Positions 1 through 8,472 of a stretch of DNA of 64,000 bases are shown piece by piece (position 1 is the stretch's first letter; each line of letters begins with the position of its first letter). The stretch is from Rhodoglobus sp. Its GTDB lineage: Bacteria > Actinomycetota > Actinomycetes > Actinomycetales > Microbacteriaceae. The notes under the pieces were generated by a model, which had not been told where the DNA came from, made no database searches, and saw only the letters and a list, made by a program, of their open reading frames with translations. The DNA is taken from contig JAODAQ010000051.1 of NCBI GenBank assembly GCA_025463515.1, positions 1 to 64,000 on the forward strand, read 5' to 3'. The position numbers and the translations under genes were made by a program.

Positions 1-683
1 GTCTCGTTGATCTGCGCCATCGCGATCGCGACCTGCGACTCGCCGGTGAAGGGTCGGCGACCGGCGAGAGCCTCGTAGGCGACGATGACGAGCGAGTAGA
101 AGTCGGTGGCGGGGGACGCAGGATCACCGCTCGCCTCCACGGGCTACAGGTACTGCACCGTGCCCATGACCTGGCCGGTCGCCGTGAGCGGCACCTGGTC
201 GGCGATGCGCGCGATGCCGAAGTCGGTGATCTTCACCCGGCCGTCGGGCGTGATGAGGAGGTTGCCGGGCTTGATGTCGCGGTGGACGAGGCCGGCGGCG
301 TGCGCGGCCTGCAATGCCATCGAGGTCTGGGCGACGATGTCGAGCACGCGGTCGGCGGGCAGTACCCGCTCCCGCTCGAGGATCGCGCTGAGCGCCTCGC
401 CCGGCACGAGCTCCATGACGAGGTAGGCGCTGCCGTCCTCCTCGCCGTAGTCGAAGACGTTGGCGATGCCCTCGTGGTTGACCAGGGCGGCGTGCCGTGC
501 CTCCGCGCGGAAGCGCTCGAGGAACCCGGGATCGCCGAGGTACTCGTCCTTGAGGATCTTGATGGCCACCGTGCGGCCGATGACGAGGTCGGTCGCCTGC
601 CAGACCTCGCCCATGCCGCCGATCGCGACGCGACTGGAGAGCTGGTACCTGCCCCCGAATGTGAGGCCGCTGGAGGGTCTCAT
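1..683 (-). pseudogene. pknA: Ser/Thr protein kinase (PknA-like), broken by an in-frame stop; runs off window edge
   Basis: The first 179 codons encode a normal N-terminal kinase lobe: glycine-rich loop (GGMGEVW), VAIK lysine, catalytic loop [11 protein letters not shown], and activation loop ending GTVQYL. A TAG at 146-144 then stands where the family has the serine of SPEQ. The same frame stays open to the window edge and still reads as kinase ([30 protein letters not shown]), so this is one gene with a nonsense codon. Nearby family positions also look changed (PVE for PEQ, SLV for SLG). In actinobacteria this kinase controls growth and cell division. It overlaps pbpA by four bases (ATGA), and pknB would be expected next, outside the window. 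A sequencing error is possible. Confidence 0.8.
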
Positions 684-2134
684 CTGCCTAGCACCGCCTC
701 AAGTACTTGCCTGCCGATCGGAGCCGAGATCCCGCTCGAGGTCCCGTCCTGCCCGAGACCGCCTCCGTTTTGCACAACCACCGCAACCACGACCTCCGGG
801 TCACTCGCGGGAGCGAACCCCGTGAACCAGAGCGTGTACGGGTTGTCGCCGCCGTTCTGTGCTGTGCCTGTCTTACCGGCGACATCAACCCCGTCTATTG
901 TGGCATTACTCGCGGCGCCGTTGGCTACCGCAGCGACCATCATCTGGGTCATCGAGGCCGCGGTCTCACGGCTGATCGCCTGCCGGTAGACCTCCGGCTG
1001 GAACGACTGGATCGTCGTGAGGTTCGACGACACGACACTCTCGACGAGGTTGGGCTTCATGATCGTGCCTCCGTTCGCGATCGCCATCGACACCATCGCC
1101 ATCTGCAGCGGGGATGCCCGGACATCCGACTGCCCGAACGCCGAGAGCATCGTCTGCGGGGCGTCGAGGACGCGGGGGTAGACGCTCTCCGTCGAGGTGA
1201 GCGGAACATCGATCGACTCGTTGAACCCGAAGCGGTTCGCCTGGTCGAGAATCGCGCGGTACCCGAGCTCGGCGCCGAGCTCCGCCATCGGGATGTTGCA
1301 CGAGAGGCGGATCGCGGTGGCGATCGTCGCGGTCTCGCCGGGGCCGCAGGTTCCCTCGTCGGAGTTGCTGATGTCGAAGGAGGTCTCGGGCAGCGTGAGG
1401 GTCGCGGGGTTCGGGAAGGCGCTCTCGGGCGTGTACTTGCCGCTCTCGAGGGCGGCCGAGGCGACCACGAGCTTGAACGTCGACCCGGGCGGGTCGAGCG
1501 CGCCCGCGAGCGTGCGGTTGATGAGCGGGTCGAGCGGGTCGTCCAGCAGCTGGTTGTACAGCGCGATGACCTGGTCGGTGTCGTGAACGGCGAGGCCGTT
1601 CGGGTCGAAGGTCGGCTTCGAGACCATGGCGATGATCTCGCCCGTCTTCGGTCGGATCGCGATGACGGCGCCCTGGTAGTCGCCGAGCGCATCCCAGGCG
1701 GCCTGCTGCACGACGGGGTCGATAGTCAGCTCGACGGAGGCGCCCTTGGGGTTCTGGCCGGTGAGGATGGCGTTCACCTGGTCGAAGAACTGGTCGTTCG
1801 AGGTGCCCGTGAGGTAGCTGTTGAGCGCGCTCTCGATCCCGGTGTTGCCCTGGTTGAGCGTGAGGTATCCGGTCACCGGCGCGTAGAGCGGGCCGTTGGT
1901 GTACACGCGCTGGAACTTGTAGTCGTCGTCGACCGGCTGCGAGTAGGCGATCGGCTCGCCGTCGACGAGGATCGGCCCGCGCTCTGCCGAGTAGCTCGCG
2001 TACAGGGTGCGGGCGTTGCGCCCGTCGGACTTGAGGTTGTCGGCAGTGACCACCTGGATGATCGTGGTCGACAGGAAGAGGCTGATGAACATGAGCAGCA
2101 CGACCGTGCTGACCCGCTTGAGCTCCTTGTTCAC
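680..2134 (-). CDS. pbpA: penicillin-binding protein A, transpeptidase
   Basis: A 484-residue class B penicillin-binding protein that cross-links peptidoglycan outside the membrane. One N-terminal membrane anchor spans about residues 10-30. The three active-site motifs are complete: STFK with nucleophile Ser218, SCN at 278-280 and KTGTAQ from 421. The start is GTG at 2134, overlapping the rodA stop as GTGA; the 3' end overlaps the kinase start as ATGA. The order rodA-pbpA-pknA matches the conserved actinobacterial cluster, where RodA supplies glycan polymerisation and PbpA the cross-link. Full length for the family. Confidence 0.93.
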   Translation of the reverse strand: MNKELKRVSTVVLLMFISLFLSTTIIQVVTADNLKSDGRNARTLYASYSAERGPILVDGEPIAYSQPVDDDYKFQRVYTNGPLYAPVTGYLTLNQGNTGIESALNSYLTGTSNDQFFDQVNAILTGQNPKGASVELTIDPVVQQAAWDALGDYQGAVIAIRPKTGEIIAMVSKPTFDPNGLAVHDTDQVIALYNQLLDDPLDPLINRTLAGALDPPGSTFKLVVASAALESGKYTPESAFPNPATLTLPETSFDISNSDEGTCGPGETATIATAIRLSCNIPMAELGAELGYRAILDQANRFGFNESIDVPLTSTESVYPRVLDAPQTMLSAFGQSDVRASPLQMAMVSMAIANGGTIMKPNLVESVVSSNLTTIQSFQPEVYRQAISRETAASMTQMMVAAVANGAASNATIDGVDVAGKTGTAQNGGDNPYTLWFTGFAPASDPEVVVAVVVQNGGGLGQDGTSSGISAPIGRQVLEAVLGR

Positions 2135-3573
2135 TGGCCTACCACCAGCCGGTCGGAGGGCGCGCCCTCGTCGACGACCAGCCGCGGCTGGTTTCGGACC
2201 GTGTCCGACAGGCGCAGCAGCAGGGCGGCGATGATCCAGTTGGCGACGAGCGAGGAGCCGCCGGCCGCGAGGAACGGCGTGGTGAGGCCGGTGAGCGGGA
2301 TGACCCGCGTCACGCCGCCGATGACGACGAACACCTGCAGCGCGATCACGAACGAGAGGCCGACGCCGAGGAGGCGCCCGAAGTCGTCCTGCCCGGCGAA
2401 CCCGATGCGGAAGCCGCGCGAGACGAACAGGAGGTAGAGGCCGAGGATGGCGAACAGGCCGATGAGCCCGAGCTCCTCGCCGAGGGCCGAGATGATGTAG
2501 TCGCTCTCCGCCAGCGGGGTGATCTCGGGGCTGCCCTGCCCGAGCCCGGTGCCGATGAGGCCTCCGTCGGCGAGGCCGAACAGCCCCTGCACGAGCTGGT
2601 AGCTGCCGCCGGTAGCGTCGTAGATGTCGGGGTTGAAGGGGTCGAGCCAGGCATCGACGCGGCCGCCGACGTAGCTGAGCAGGCGGCTGGCGGTGAAGGC
2701 GCCGACGACGAAGAGGGTAAGGCCGAGCACGATCCAGCTCGAGCGGCCGGTCGCGACGTACAGCATGACGAGGAACAGTCCGAAGTAGAGCAGCGCCGTG
2801 CCGAGGTCGCGCTGGAAGACGAGGACGAGCATCGACGCCGCGAACACCACGAGGATGGGCCCCAGGTCGCGGGCTCGAGGGAACCGCATCCCGAGGATCC
2901 GCTTGCCGACCATCGAGAGGGAGTCGCGCGCGGTCACGAGGTAGCCCGCGAAGAAGATCGCGAGCGCGACCTTGCCGAGCTCACCGGGTTGGAAGGAGAA
3001 CGGGCCGATCGCGATCCAGAGCCGCGCGCTCGTGCCGAGGTCGCTGCCGATGAGAGGCAGCGCGGGCAGGATCAGCAGGACGATGCCGGTGAGCATCGCC
3101 ACATAGCGGTAGCGCTGCAGGATGCGGTGGTTGCGCACGCCGAGCAGGACGACGATCGCGATCACGACCGCGAGGGCGGTCCACGCGAGCTGGCGGACGC
3201 CGCCGTTGTCCCAGCCCGAGAGGTTGTACGCGAGGTCGATGCGGTAGATCATCGCGATGCCGAGGCCGTTGAGCACGGTGATCACGGGAAGGATGAGCGG
3301 ATCAGCATCCGGTGCTGTGACGCGCATGGCGAAGTGCATGCCGAAGATCAGGAGCCCCACGAGCGCGACAAGGCCGAGCGTGCCGAACCCCAGGCTGCCG
3401 AAGACCCCGAGCTGAACGAGCGCGATGGCGCCGAGGTCGATCGCGACAGCGAGCAGGAGCAGCACGAACTCGAGGTTCCGCAGCTTGGCGGGAACCCTCA
3501 GGCGCAGCCGGATCGTCGACGTGAAGGTCGACAGGGTGCCGGTCGCCGGCGCGGCCTCAGGGTTTCCGGGCAT
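2131..3573 (-). CDS. rodA: FtsW/RodA/SpoVE family peptidoglycan polymerase
   Basis: A 480-residue SEDS-family protein, largely hydrophobic with around a dozen membrane segments. The conserved stretch RVDAWLDPFNP followed by GGSYQLVQGLFGLADGG and GTGLGQGSPE is the family signature, including the acidic residue tied to glycosyltransferase activity in RodA. The C-terminal part has the typical TGLTTPFLAAGGSS motif. It polymerises lipid II into glycan strands with its partner PBP, encoded by the next gene with a 4-base overlap. Its start lies 17 bases inside the 3' end of pstP, so translation is probably coupled. Confidence 0.92.
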   Translation of the reverse strand: MPGNPEAAPATGTLSTFTSTIRLRLRVPAKLRNLEFVLLLLAVAIDLGAIALVQLGVFGSLGFGTLGLVALVGLLIFGMHFAMRVTAPDADPLILPVITVLNGLGIAMIYRIDLAYNLSGWDNGGVRQLAWTALAVVIAIVVLLGVRNHRILQRYRYVAMLTGIVLLILPALPLIGSDLGTSARLWIAIGPFSFQPGELGKVALAIFFAGYLVTARDSLSMVGKRILGMRFPRARDLGPILVVFAASMLVLVFQRDLGTALLYFGLFLVMLYVATGRSSWIVLGLTLFVVGAFTASRLLSYVGGRVDAWLDPFNPDIYDATGGSYQLVQGLFGLADGGLIGTGLGQGSPEITPLAESDYIISALGEELGLIGLFAILGLYLLFVSRGFRIGFAGQDDFGRLLGVGLSFVIALQVFVVIGGVTRVIPLTGLTTPFLAAGGSSLVANWIIAALLLRLSDTVRNQPRLVVDEGAPSDRLVVGQ

Positions 3574-4801
3574 CCGAGAGCCGGTCCACTATGCCCAGCG
3601 CTTCGGCCAGGCTGTTGGCATTCATCGTCGCCTCGACCTGCTGCTGGTAGTACGGCGACAGTTCGTCGAGATCGATGGTAGTGGTCTTGTAGACGTGCGA
3701 GAGCTTGATCGGCCCGATGTCCTGCTGCACGCCCTGGAAGACGGCGACCCGGCCGTCCACCGCGCCGACGAAGTAGTGGCGCTGCGTGAACTGGTAGCCG
3801 AGGATGCACGCCGCGACGATCACCGCGATCACGATGAGCACGAACGCGAGCCAGGAGACCCGGCGCTTGCGGGCCCGGCGGCGGTCCTCCGCGATGAGGG
3901 CGGCGAGGTACTCGTCGGACTCGGGCTCGAAGTGGCTGTCGTCGGTCTGCGTCGCCTTGAGCGGGTGGAGCAGCAGGCTCGGCAGGCGCATCGGGCGACG
4001 GATGCTGTCAGCCTCGAACACGAGGGGCACCGCGGCCGAGCCGACGGTGAGGGGCGGCTCGTGGGCGGAGTCGCCGGAGGCGTCCACGTCGACGAGGACG
4101 ATGGTGACGTTGTCGGGCGCGCCCTGATCGAGGCTCTCCTTGACCAGGCGCTCGGCCGCCTCCTGCGCCGTGGGGAACGACCCGAGCACAGCCTGGATCT
4201 TGTCCTCCGTGACATAGCTGCTCAGGCCGTCGGAGCAGATGAGCCAGCGGTCGCCCGGCAGTGTCTTCATCACGGCGGTGTCGATCTCGGGCGAGGCATC
4301 GACGTCGCCGAGCACGCGCATGAGCACCGACCGGCGGGGATGCACCGCTGCTTCTTCTGGCGTGATGCGGCCGCTGTCCACGAGCCGCTGCACGAAGGTG
4401 TGGTCCGCGGTGATCTGCTTGAGCACGCCGTCGCGGAAGAGGTAGATGCGCGAGTCGCCGATGTGCGCCATCGCGATGTGGTCGTCGACCCGCACGATGC
4501 CGCTGACGGTCGTGCCCATGCCGGTGAGCTCGCCGTGCTCGAACACGGTCTCGGCGAGGAGGGAGTTGGCGGCCAGGAGCGCGGAGCGCAGCGCGAACTC
4601 GGCGTCGTTGGGCGAGGAGTACTGCCGGTCGGTCTCGGTGATGCGCTTGACCGCGATCGCGGAGGCGACATCACCCCCCGCGTGGCCGCCCATGCCGTCG
4701 GCGACGACGAAGAGGTACCGCCCGGCGTATCCGCTGTCCTGGTTGTTGGAGCGGATCTTCCCGACATGGGAGACGGCGGCGCTCTTGCCCGTAGTCGCCA
4801 T
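3557..4801 (-). CDS. pstP: PP2C-family Ser/Thr protein phosphatase PstP
   Basis: A 414-residue metal-dependent phosphatase that reverses phosphorylation by the Pkn kinases. The PP2C metal-binding motifs are all present: RSNNQDS near residue 18, VVADGMGGHAGGD, GDSRIYLF, ICSDGLSSYV and PDNVTIVLVD. A single membrane segment at about residues 316-338 separates the cytoplasmic catalytic domain from a short extracellular tail, as in mycobacterial PstP. It lies between fhaB and rodA in the standard order. ATG start at 4801, four bases after the fhaB stop. Confidence 0.93.
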   Translation of the reverse strand: MATTGKSAAVSHVGKIRSNNQDSGYAGRYLFVVADGMGGHAGGDVASAIAVKRITETDRQYSSPNDAEFALRSALLAANSLLAETVFEHGELTGMGTTVSGIVRVDDHIAMAHIGDSRIYLFRDGVLKQITADHTFVQRLVDSGRITPEEAAVHPRRSVLMRVLGDVDASPEIDTAVMKTLPGDRWLICSDGLSSYVTEDKIQAVLGSFPTAQEAAERLVKESLDQGAPDNVTIVLVDVDASGDSAHEPPLTVGSAAVPLVFEADSIRRPMRLPSLLLHPLKATQTDDSHFEPESDEYLAALIAEDRRRARKRRVSWLAFVLIVIAVIVAACILGYQFTQRHYFVGAVDGRVAVFQGVQQDIGPIKLSHVYKTTTIDLDELSPYYQQQVEATMNANSLAEALGIVDRLSDARKP

Positions 4802-4805
4802 TCAC

Positions 4806-5324
4806 CTACCGCCGGAGTTCGAAACTTGTCGTACCGATCTTGACCGGCGTGTTGAGCGGCACCTGGGTGGGAACGATGACGCGGATTCCGTCGAGGAACG
4901 TGCCGTTGGTCGAGTCTAGGTCCTGGATCACCCAGCCGTCGTTCCAGAGGAGAAGGCGCGCGTGGTGGGTCGAGGTGTAGTCATCCCGGATGACGAGGTC
5001 TGACTCGTTCGACCGGCCGATCGTGAGCAGCTCGTCCGGGAGGTCGATCTCGAGCCCCTCCTTGGCGCCCGAGGTGATGACGAGACGGTGGGCTCCGAGC
5101 GAGGAGCCGGTGTCGGGGCGCGAGACGGCGGGCTTGGGGGTGGGGGCTGCGGCAGGGGCGGCGGGAGCCGCGAACTGCGGCGCCGGCGCGGCGGTCGGGG
5201 CGGGCATCCGGCGCACCTTCTGCCCGAAGAGGTCGGAGCGCAGCGCGTAGACGATCGCGAACACGAAGGCCCAGAGCACCACCAGGAAGGCGACCCGGAG
5301 GATGAGGAGGGTGAGCTCGCCCAT
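4806..5324 (-). CDS. fhaB: FHA domain protein FhaB (FipA-like)
   Basis: A 172-residue phosphothreonine reader. It has an N-terminal membrane segment (residues 3-25), an Ala/Pro-rich linker, and a C-terminal FHA domain with the conserved IGRSNESDLVI, STHHARL and DLDSTNGTFLDG. In this locus FHA proteins recruit phosphorylated partners of PknA/PknB to the division and elongation machinery. Its ATG overlaps the fhaA stop by one base (TGATG), so the two are probably co-translated. Confidence 0.9.
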   Translation of the reverse strand: MGELTLLILRVAFLVVLWAFVFAIVYALRSDLFGQKVRRMPAPTAAPAPQFAAPAAPAAAPTPKPAVSRPDTGSSLGAHRLVITSGAKEGLEIDLPDELLTIGRSNESDLVIRDDYTSTHHARLLLWNDGWVIQDLDSTNGTFLDGIRVIVPTQVPLNTPVKIGTTSFELRR

Positions 5325-6016
5325 CAGTTGCCCGAGTACTGGTCGGCGTCGGCGGACTGGGCTAGCACCCGGAACACGATACGCGTGCGGCCGATGTCGA
5401 TGACCGAATCGGGCGGGAGCGGCGCCTTTGCCACGGGGTTGCCGTTGAGCTTCGAGCCGTTCGTCGAGCCGAGGTCGTTGACCTGGGCGCGCGTGCCGTC
5501 CCAGAGGATCTCGACATGGCGGCGGGAGATGCCGGTGTCGTCGACGGTGATGTCGGCGTCGCTGCCGCGGCCGATCACGGTGTGGGAGTGCAGGATCGGG
5601 TGGCGCTTGCCGTTGATCTCGAGCACCGGGGTCCAGGCGACGGCGCCCTGCACGTTGTCGGACCTGAGCTCGAGCATCCCGGCGCTGAGGCTCGGGTCCT
5701 CCGAGAGGGAGATCGAGATGCCGCCCGCGAAGGAGTAGTGCTGGGCGGCGGCGTGCTGCTGCACGTGCTGGACCAGCTCGTCGGTCAGGGTCGGGCCGAG
5801 CGCGATCATCCGGTCGTAGTCGCTCTTCGAGAGGCGCACGGTGAACTTGTTGGGCACGAGGATGCGGTCGCGCGCGACCACGGCGGCCTTCGTGTCGAGT
5901 TCGCGCCGCAGGGCCGCGGTGATCTCGACCGGCTGCAGGCCACTCTTGAAGGTCTTCGCGAAGGCGCCGTTGACGGCGCGCTCGAGTCCCCTCTCGAAGT
6001 TGTCCAGCAGGCCCAC
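5324..6016 (-). CDS. fhaA: DUF3662/FHA domain protein FhaA
   Basis: A 230-residue protein with an N-terminal DUF3662 domain (FERGLERAVNGAFAKTF...) and a C-terminal FHA domain (IGRGSDADITVDD, SRRHVEI, NDLGSTNGSKLNG). In mycobacteria FhaA binds the phosphorylated pseudokinase domain of MviN and tunes lipid II export. The frame is open to 6094, but GTG at 6016 is preferred: it has GGGAG just upstream, begins the conserved GLLDNFERG, and avoids overlap with the upstream carrier gene. First gene of the fhaA-fhaB-pstP-rodA-pbpA-pknA run. Confidence 0.88.
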   Translation of the reverse strand: MGLLDNFERGLERAVNGAFAKTFKSGLQPVEITAALRRELDTKAAVVARDRILVPNKFTVRLSKSDYDRMIALGPTLTDELVQHVQQHAAAQHYSFAGGISISLSEDPSLSAGMLELRSDNVQGAVAWTPVLEINGKRHPILHSHTVIGRGSDADITVDDTGISRRHVEILWDGTRAQVNDLGSTNGSKLNGNPVAKAPLPPDSVIDIGRTRIVFRVLAQSADADQYSGN

Positions 6017-6053
6017 AGCTCTCCCAAGATTGCTCGCGTCGGTAGAACGAATG

Positions 6054-7235
6054 TTAGCTGGTGGGCCTTGGAAGGGGCTGCCGCCACAGCACAAGAGCCG
6101 CCACGGCTCCGATCAGCACGACGGCGGCGAGATAGTAGAAACCCGCAGTGAAGTCGCCCGTGGTGTCTTTGAGGACGCCCAGGAAGAACGCCGCGGAGAA
6201 GCCGCCGAGGTTCGCGGTGAAGTTGCCGAAGCCGGAGCTGAGCCCGCCGAGCCCCGGGCCGAACAGCCTCCGCGGTATGGCGAACAGCGGCCCGAAGTAG
6301 AGCTGGATGAACACCGCGATCAGGCCCACAACGACAAGCAGCAGCGGGATGCTCGTGATCTCCCCGACGACGGAGAAGAGCAGGGTGAGCGCCACGAGCG
6401 AGACACCGATGACGAGCAGGGGGCGCCCGAGCCGATCGGAGAAGAGCCCGCCGCCGATGTTCGCGGGAGCGGTGATGGCCGCCGAGGCCGCGACGATGAA
6501 CCCGGCTGCGGCGAGCGGGAGGCCGCGCTCCTCGATGAGGAAGGCCGGCAGCCAGAGCCCGAAGCCTGAGACGGCGGTGAGGCGCGCGAACTGGATCACC
6601 GCGAGCAGCCACCAGGCGCGCGTTCGCCAGACCCACTTCGTCGGCACAGCCGCGTCCGCCTCGTGCGCGGGCACGTCGTCCCCCGCGAACCAGAGCGCCG
6701 CCGCGAACAGCAGGCCGACTGCCGAGGATACGACGATCACCCCCTGCCAGCCGAGGGGGCCCACCAGGAGCGGCCCGACCAGGTTGACCACGATGTTCGA
6801 CGAGAAGCCGCCCGCGACGAAGAGGCCCATCGCGGTGGCGCGCCGCTTCTCGGAGAAGTGCCGGGTCATGAGCAGCATCCCGGGGATGAACATGGCCGCG
6901 CGGAAGACGCCGGCCACGGCCTGGATGGCGAGCATGAGCGCGAAGTCGTTGCTCACGGCGAACAGGATCGCGAACAGGTTGGCGCCGACCACCCCGATGA
7001 CGAAGAGCTTCTTGGGGCTGATGCGATCGGCGAGCAGCCCCGCGGGAACCTGCATCAGGGCGTAGGACAGGGTGGCGACCGCGGCCAGCAGGCCGGCCTG
7101 CGTGAAGGTCAGGCCAAGGTCGGCACGGATGAGCGGCAGGAAGAGCGCGATGGCGCCGACCGCTATCGCCTGCGTGCTCTGGGCGATGACGATGAGTGTC
7201 GCGTTGACCGCGACGCCGCGAGTGCCACCTGCCAT
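6054..7235 (-). CDS. MFS transporter
   Basis: A 393-residue protein with about twelve predicted membrane helices and the MFS loop signature after helix 2 (PAGLLADRISPKKLF) and its relic in the second half (GGLFSDRLGRPLL). Substrate cannot be read from the sequence. The start ATG at 7235 is divergent from the MOSC gene across 26 bases. Ends 37 bases before fhaA; a transcript reading on into fhaA is possible but fhaA has its own ribosome-binding site. Confidence 0.82.
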   Translation of the reverse strand: MAGGTRGVAVNATLIVIAQSTQAIAVGAIALFLPLIRADLGLTFTQAGLLAAVATLSYALMQVPAGLLADRISPKKLFVIGVVGANLFAILFAVSNDFALMLAIQAVAGVFRAAMFIPGMLLMTRHFSEKRRATAMGLFVAGGFSSNIVVNLVGPLLVGPLGWQGVIVVSSAVGLLFAAALWFAGDDVPAHEADAAVPTKWVWRTRAWWLLAVIQFARLTAVSGFGLWLPAFLIEERGLPLAAAGFIVAASAAITAPANIGGGLFSDRLGRPLLVIGVSLVALTLLFSVVGEITSIPLLLVVVGLIAVFIQLYFGPLFAIPRRLFGPGLGGLSSGFGNFTANLGGFSAAFFLGVLKDTTGDFTAGFYYLAAVVLIGAVAALVLWRQPLPRPTS

Positions 7236-7261
7236 AGTCCGCCCAACGCTACCGTTGACCC
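7236..7261. promoter_or_regulatory. short divergent promoter, MFS carrier / MOSC gene
   Basis: The 26-base spacer contains TACCGT (7250-7255) six bases before the GTG of the MOSC gene and, on the other strand, TAGCGT (7251-7246) ten bases before the MFS ATG. The two -10-like boxes share the TA at 7250-7251. No ribosome-binding site precedes the GTG, so a leaderless MOSC transcript is inferred. Confidence 0.5.
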
Positions 7262-7969
7262 GTGCGTGTGACGGAATTGTGGCGGTACCCGGTCAAGTCG
7301 CTGCAGGGCGAGCTGCTGCAGAACGCGACCCTCACGCCGCAGGGCGTCGAGGGCGATCGCCGCTACGCGATCTTCGACGCCGAGACCGGGTTCGGGCTCA
7401 CCGGCCGCCGCGTTCCCGAGCTGCTGTTCGGGTCGGCGCGGTACTCGGGCTCCGGTGCCCTCGAGATAGTGCTGCCCGACGGCTCCCTCGCTACGGATGA
7501 TGCGGCGCTCAGCGACTGGCTCGGCCGCCCGGTCACGCTCCGCTCGACCGACGAAGCCGTGTCCCGTCGCTTCGAGAGCCCGAAGGACTTCGAGAACGAC
7601 GCGGACTGGAATCCCTTCGAGGGTGCGCAGGGATCGTTCCGCGACACCGAGGCGACCGTCATCTCGCTCGTCTCCGAGGGGACACTGCGCGGCTGGGACC
7701 GACGGCGGTTCCGCTCCAACATCGTGCTGTCGGACTCGGGCGAGGACGATCTGGTGGGCAGCCGCGTCGCGCTCGGCACCGCCGTCGTCGACGTCACGAA
7801 ACAGGTGGGCCGCTGCGTCATGGTGACGCGCTCGCAGCCCGGCGGCGTGGACAAGGACCTCGATGTGCTGCGCACCATCCACCGCGAGCGCGGGGGCAAG
7901 CTGGCCGTGGGGGCGTCGGTGCTGACCGGGGGTCCGGTCTCGGTCGGAGATGTAGTCGCCGCTCTGTGA
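7262..7969 (+). CDS. MOSC domain-containing protein
   Basis: A 235-residue protein with an N-terminal MOSC beta-barrel domain (RVTELWRYPVKSLQGE, GVEGDRRYAI) and a C-terminal MOSC core (FRSNIVL and GRCVMVT, with the Cys in the position that in this superfamily handles sulfur of the molybdenum cofactor). Relatives include YiiM/YcbX and the mARC enzymes. The molybdenum role is inferred from the family. GTG start at 7262 with a -10-like box six bases upstream and no Shine-Dalgarno. Confidence 0.85.
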   Translation: MRVTELWRYPVKSLQGELLQNATLTPQGVEGDRRYAIFDAETGFGLTGRRVPELLFGSARYSGSGALEIVLPDGSLATDDAALSDWLGRPVTLRSTDEAVSRRFESPKDFENDADWNPFEGAQGSFRDTEATVISLVSEGTLRGWDRRRFRSNIVLSDSGEDDLVGSRVALGTAVVDVTKQVGRCVMVTRSQPGGVDKDLDVLRTIHRERGGKLAVGASVLTGGPVSVGDVVAAL

Positions 7970-8007
7970 TAATCTCGCTCAGTCGGCGGCTGAATGCCGG
8001 CAGGTGA

Positions 8008-8091
8008 GCGCGAGTGGCGAAATTGGCAGACGCGCACGGTTCAGGTCCGTGTGCCCGTGAGGGCATGGGGGTTCAAGTCCCCCCTCGCGCA
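8008..8091 (+). tRNA. tRNA-Leu (anticodon CAG)
   Basis: The acceptor arms GCGCGAG (8008-8014) and CTCGCGC (8084-8090) pair perfectly. The anticodon stem CACGG/CCGTG encloses the loop TTCAGGT with anticodon CAG. A long variable arm (GCCCGTGAGGGC) marks a class II tRNA, and the T-arm holds GGTTCAAGTCC. Discriminator base A at 8091; the terminal CCA is not fully encoded (CC then G). A terminator hairpin follows directly. Confidence 0.97.
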
Positions 8092-8099
8092 CCGCGATG

Positions 8100-8130
8100 T
8101 GAAGGACGTCCTTTTCGAGGGCGTCCTTCA
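8100..8130 (+). terminator. tRNA-Leu terminator hairpin
   Basis: TGAAGGACG (8100-8108) pairs with CGTCCTTCA (8122-8130) around a 13-base loop, followed by a T-containing stretch. It sits nine bases after the tRNA. Confidence 0.7.
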
Positions 8131-8288
8131 TTCGTTTAACCGACGTTCTTCATGTCGCGGTGCGCGAGGGGCTGCGCGAACCCCTCGTGGGCCCCGAACC
8201 GCGCAGTCCGGACCAAAGGTGCTGGGAATCACAGCACTTCACCGCACAACCCGGCCAGCTCCTTTGGGCCGGCGGCTCGGTTTGGGAG

Positions 8289-8313
8289 TCAAGTCCCCCT
8301 CGCGCACCGCGAT
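8289..8313 (+). repeat. duplicated tRNA-Leu 3' end (att-like)
   Basis: These 25 bases repeat the T-arm and acceptor 3' end of the upstream tRNA-Leu plus the next seven bases (compare 8073-8098), differing only by one missing C. No complete second tRNA precedes the copy. Such a displaced tRNA 3' end is what site-specific integration leaves behind; a decayed tandem tRNA is the alternative. The copies are 216 bases apart and the intervening DNA shows no convincing gene. Confidence 0.65.
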
Positions 8314-8314
8314 A

Positions 8315-8344
8315 GGAAGAGTGTCCGATTCCGGGCACTCTTCC
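8315..8344 (+). terminator. second terminator hairpin after the tRNA 3'-end copy
   Basis: GGAAGAGTG (8315-8323) pairs with CACTCTTCC (8336-8344), followed by TTCTTTC. It occupies the same relative position as the hairpin after the intact tRNA but has a different stem sequence. Confidence 0.65.
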
Positions 8345-8368
8345 TTCTTTCGTTGACTTTGTCCTCTG

Positions 8369-8462
8369 GTGCGTTATATCGCACTATCGCGAGTGTGCGG
8401 TATAAGTCACAACTGATACAGTGACTTATACGTCACTTCTCGCATGGTGACGTATAGGTCAC
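8369..8462 (+). promoter_or_regulatory. array of four HipB-type operators at 26-bp spacing
   Basis: Four 16-base palindromes of form GTGNG-N6-CNCAC start at 8369, 8395, 8421 and 8447, exactly 26 bases apart: arms GTGCG/CGCAC, GTGCG/GTCAC, GTGAC/GTCAC and GTGAC/GTCAC, each with an AT-rich core (TTATAT, GTATAA, TTATAC, GTATAG). The last ends one base before the AGGAGG ribosome-binding site (8463-8468) of hipB. E. coli HipB also uses multiple spaced operators upstream of hipBA; binding by this HipB is inferred. Confidence 0.8.
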
Positions 8463-8472
8463 AGGAGGCGCG

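Noticed and set aside
6017-6094. Longer N-terminus for FhaA from 6094
   Set aside because: It would overlap the MFS gene and lacks homology; GTG 6016 has a good ribosome-binding site.
8150-8424. Small open frames after tRNA-Leu
   Set aside because: They run through the duplicated tRNA end, the terminator and the operator array, with no start signal or protein-like composition.
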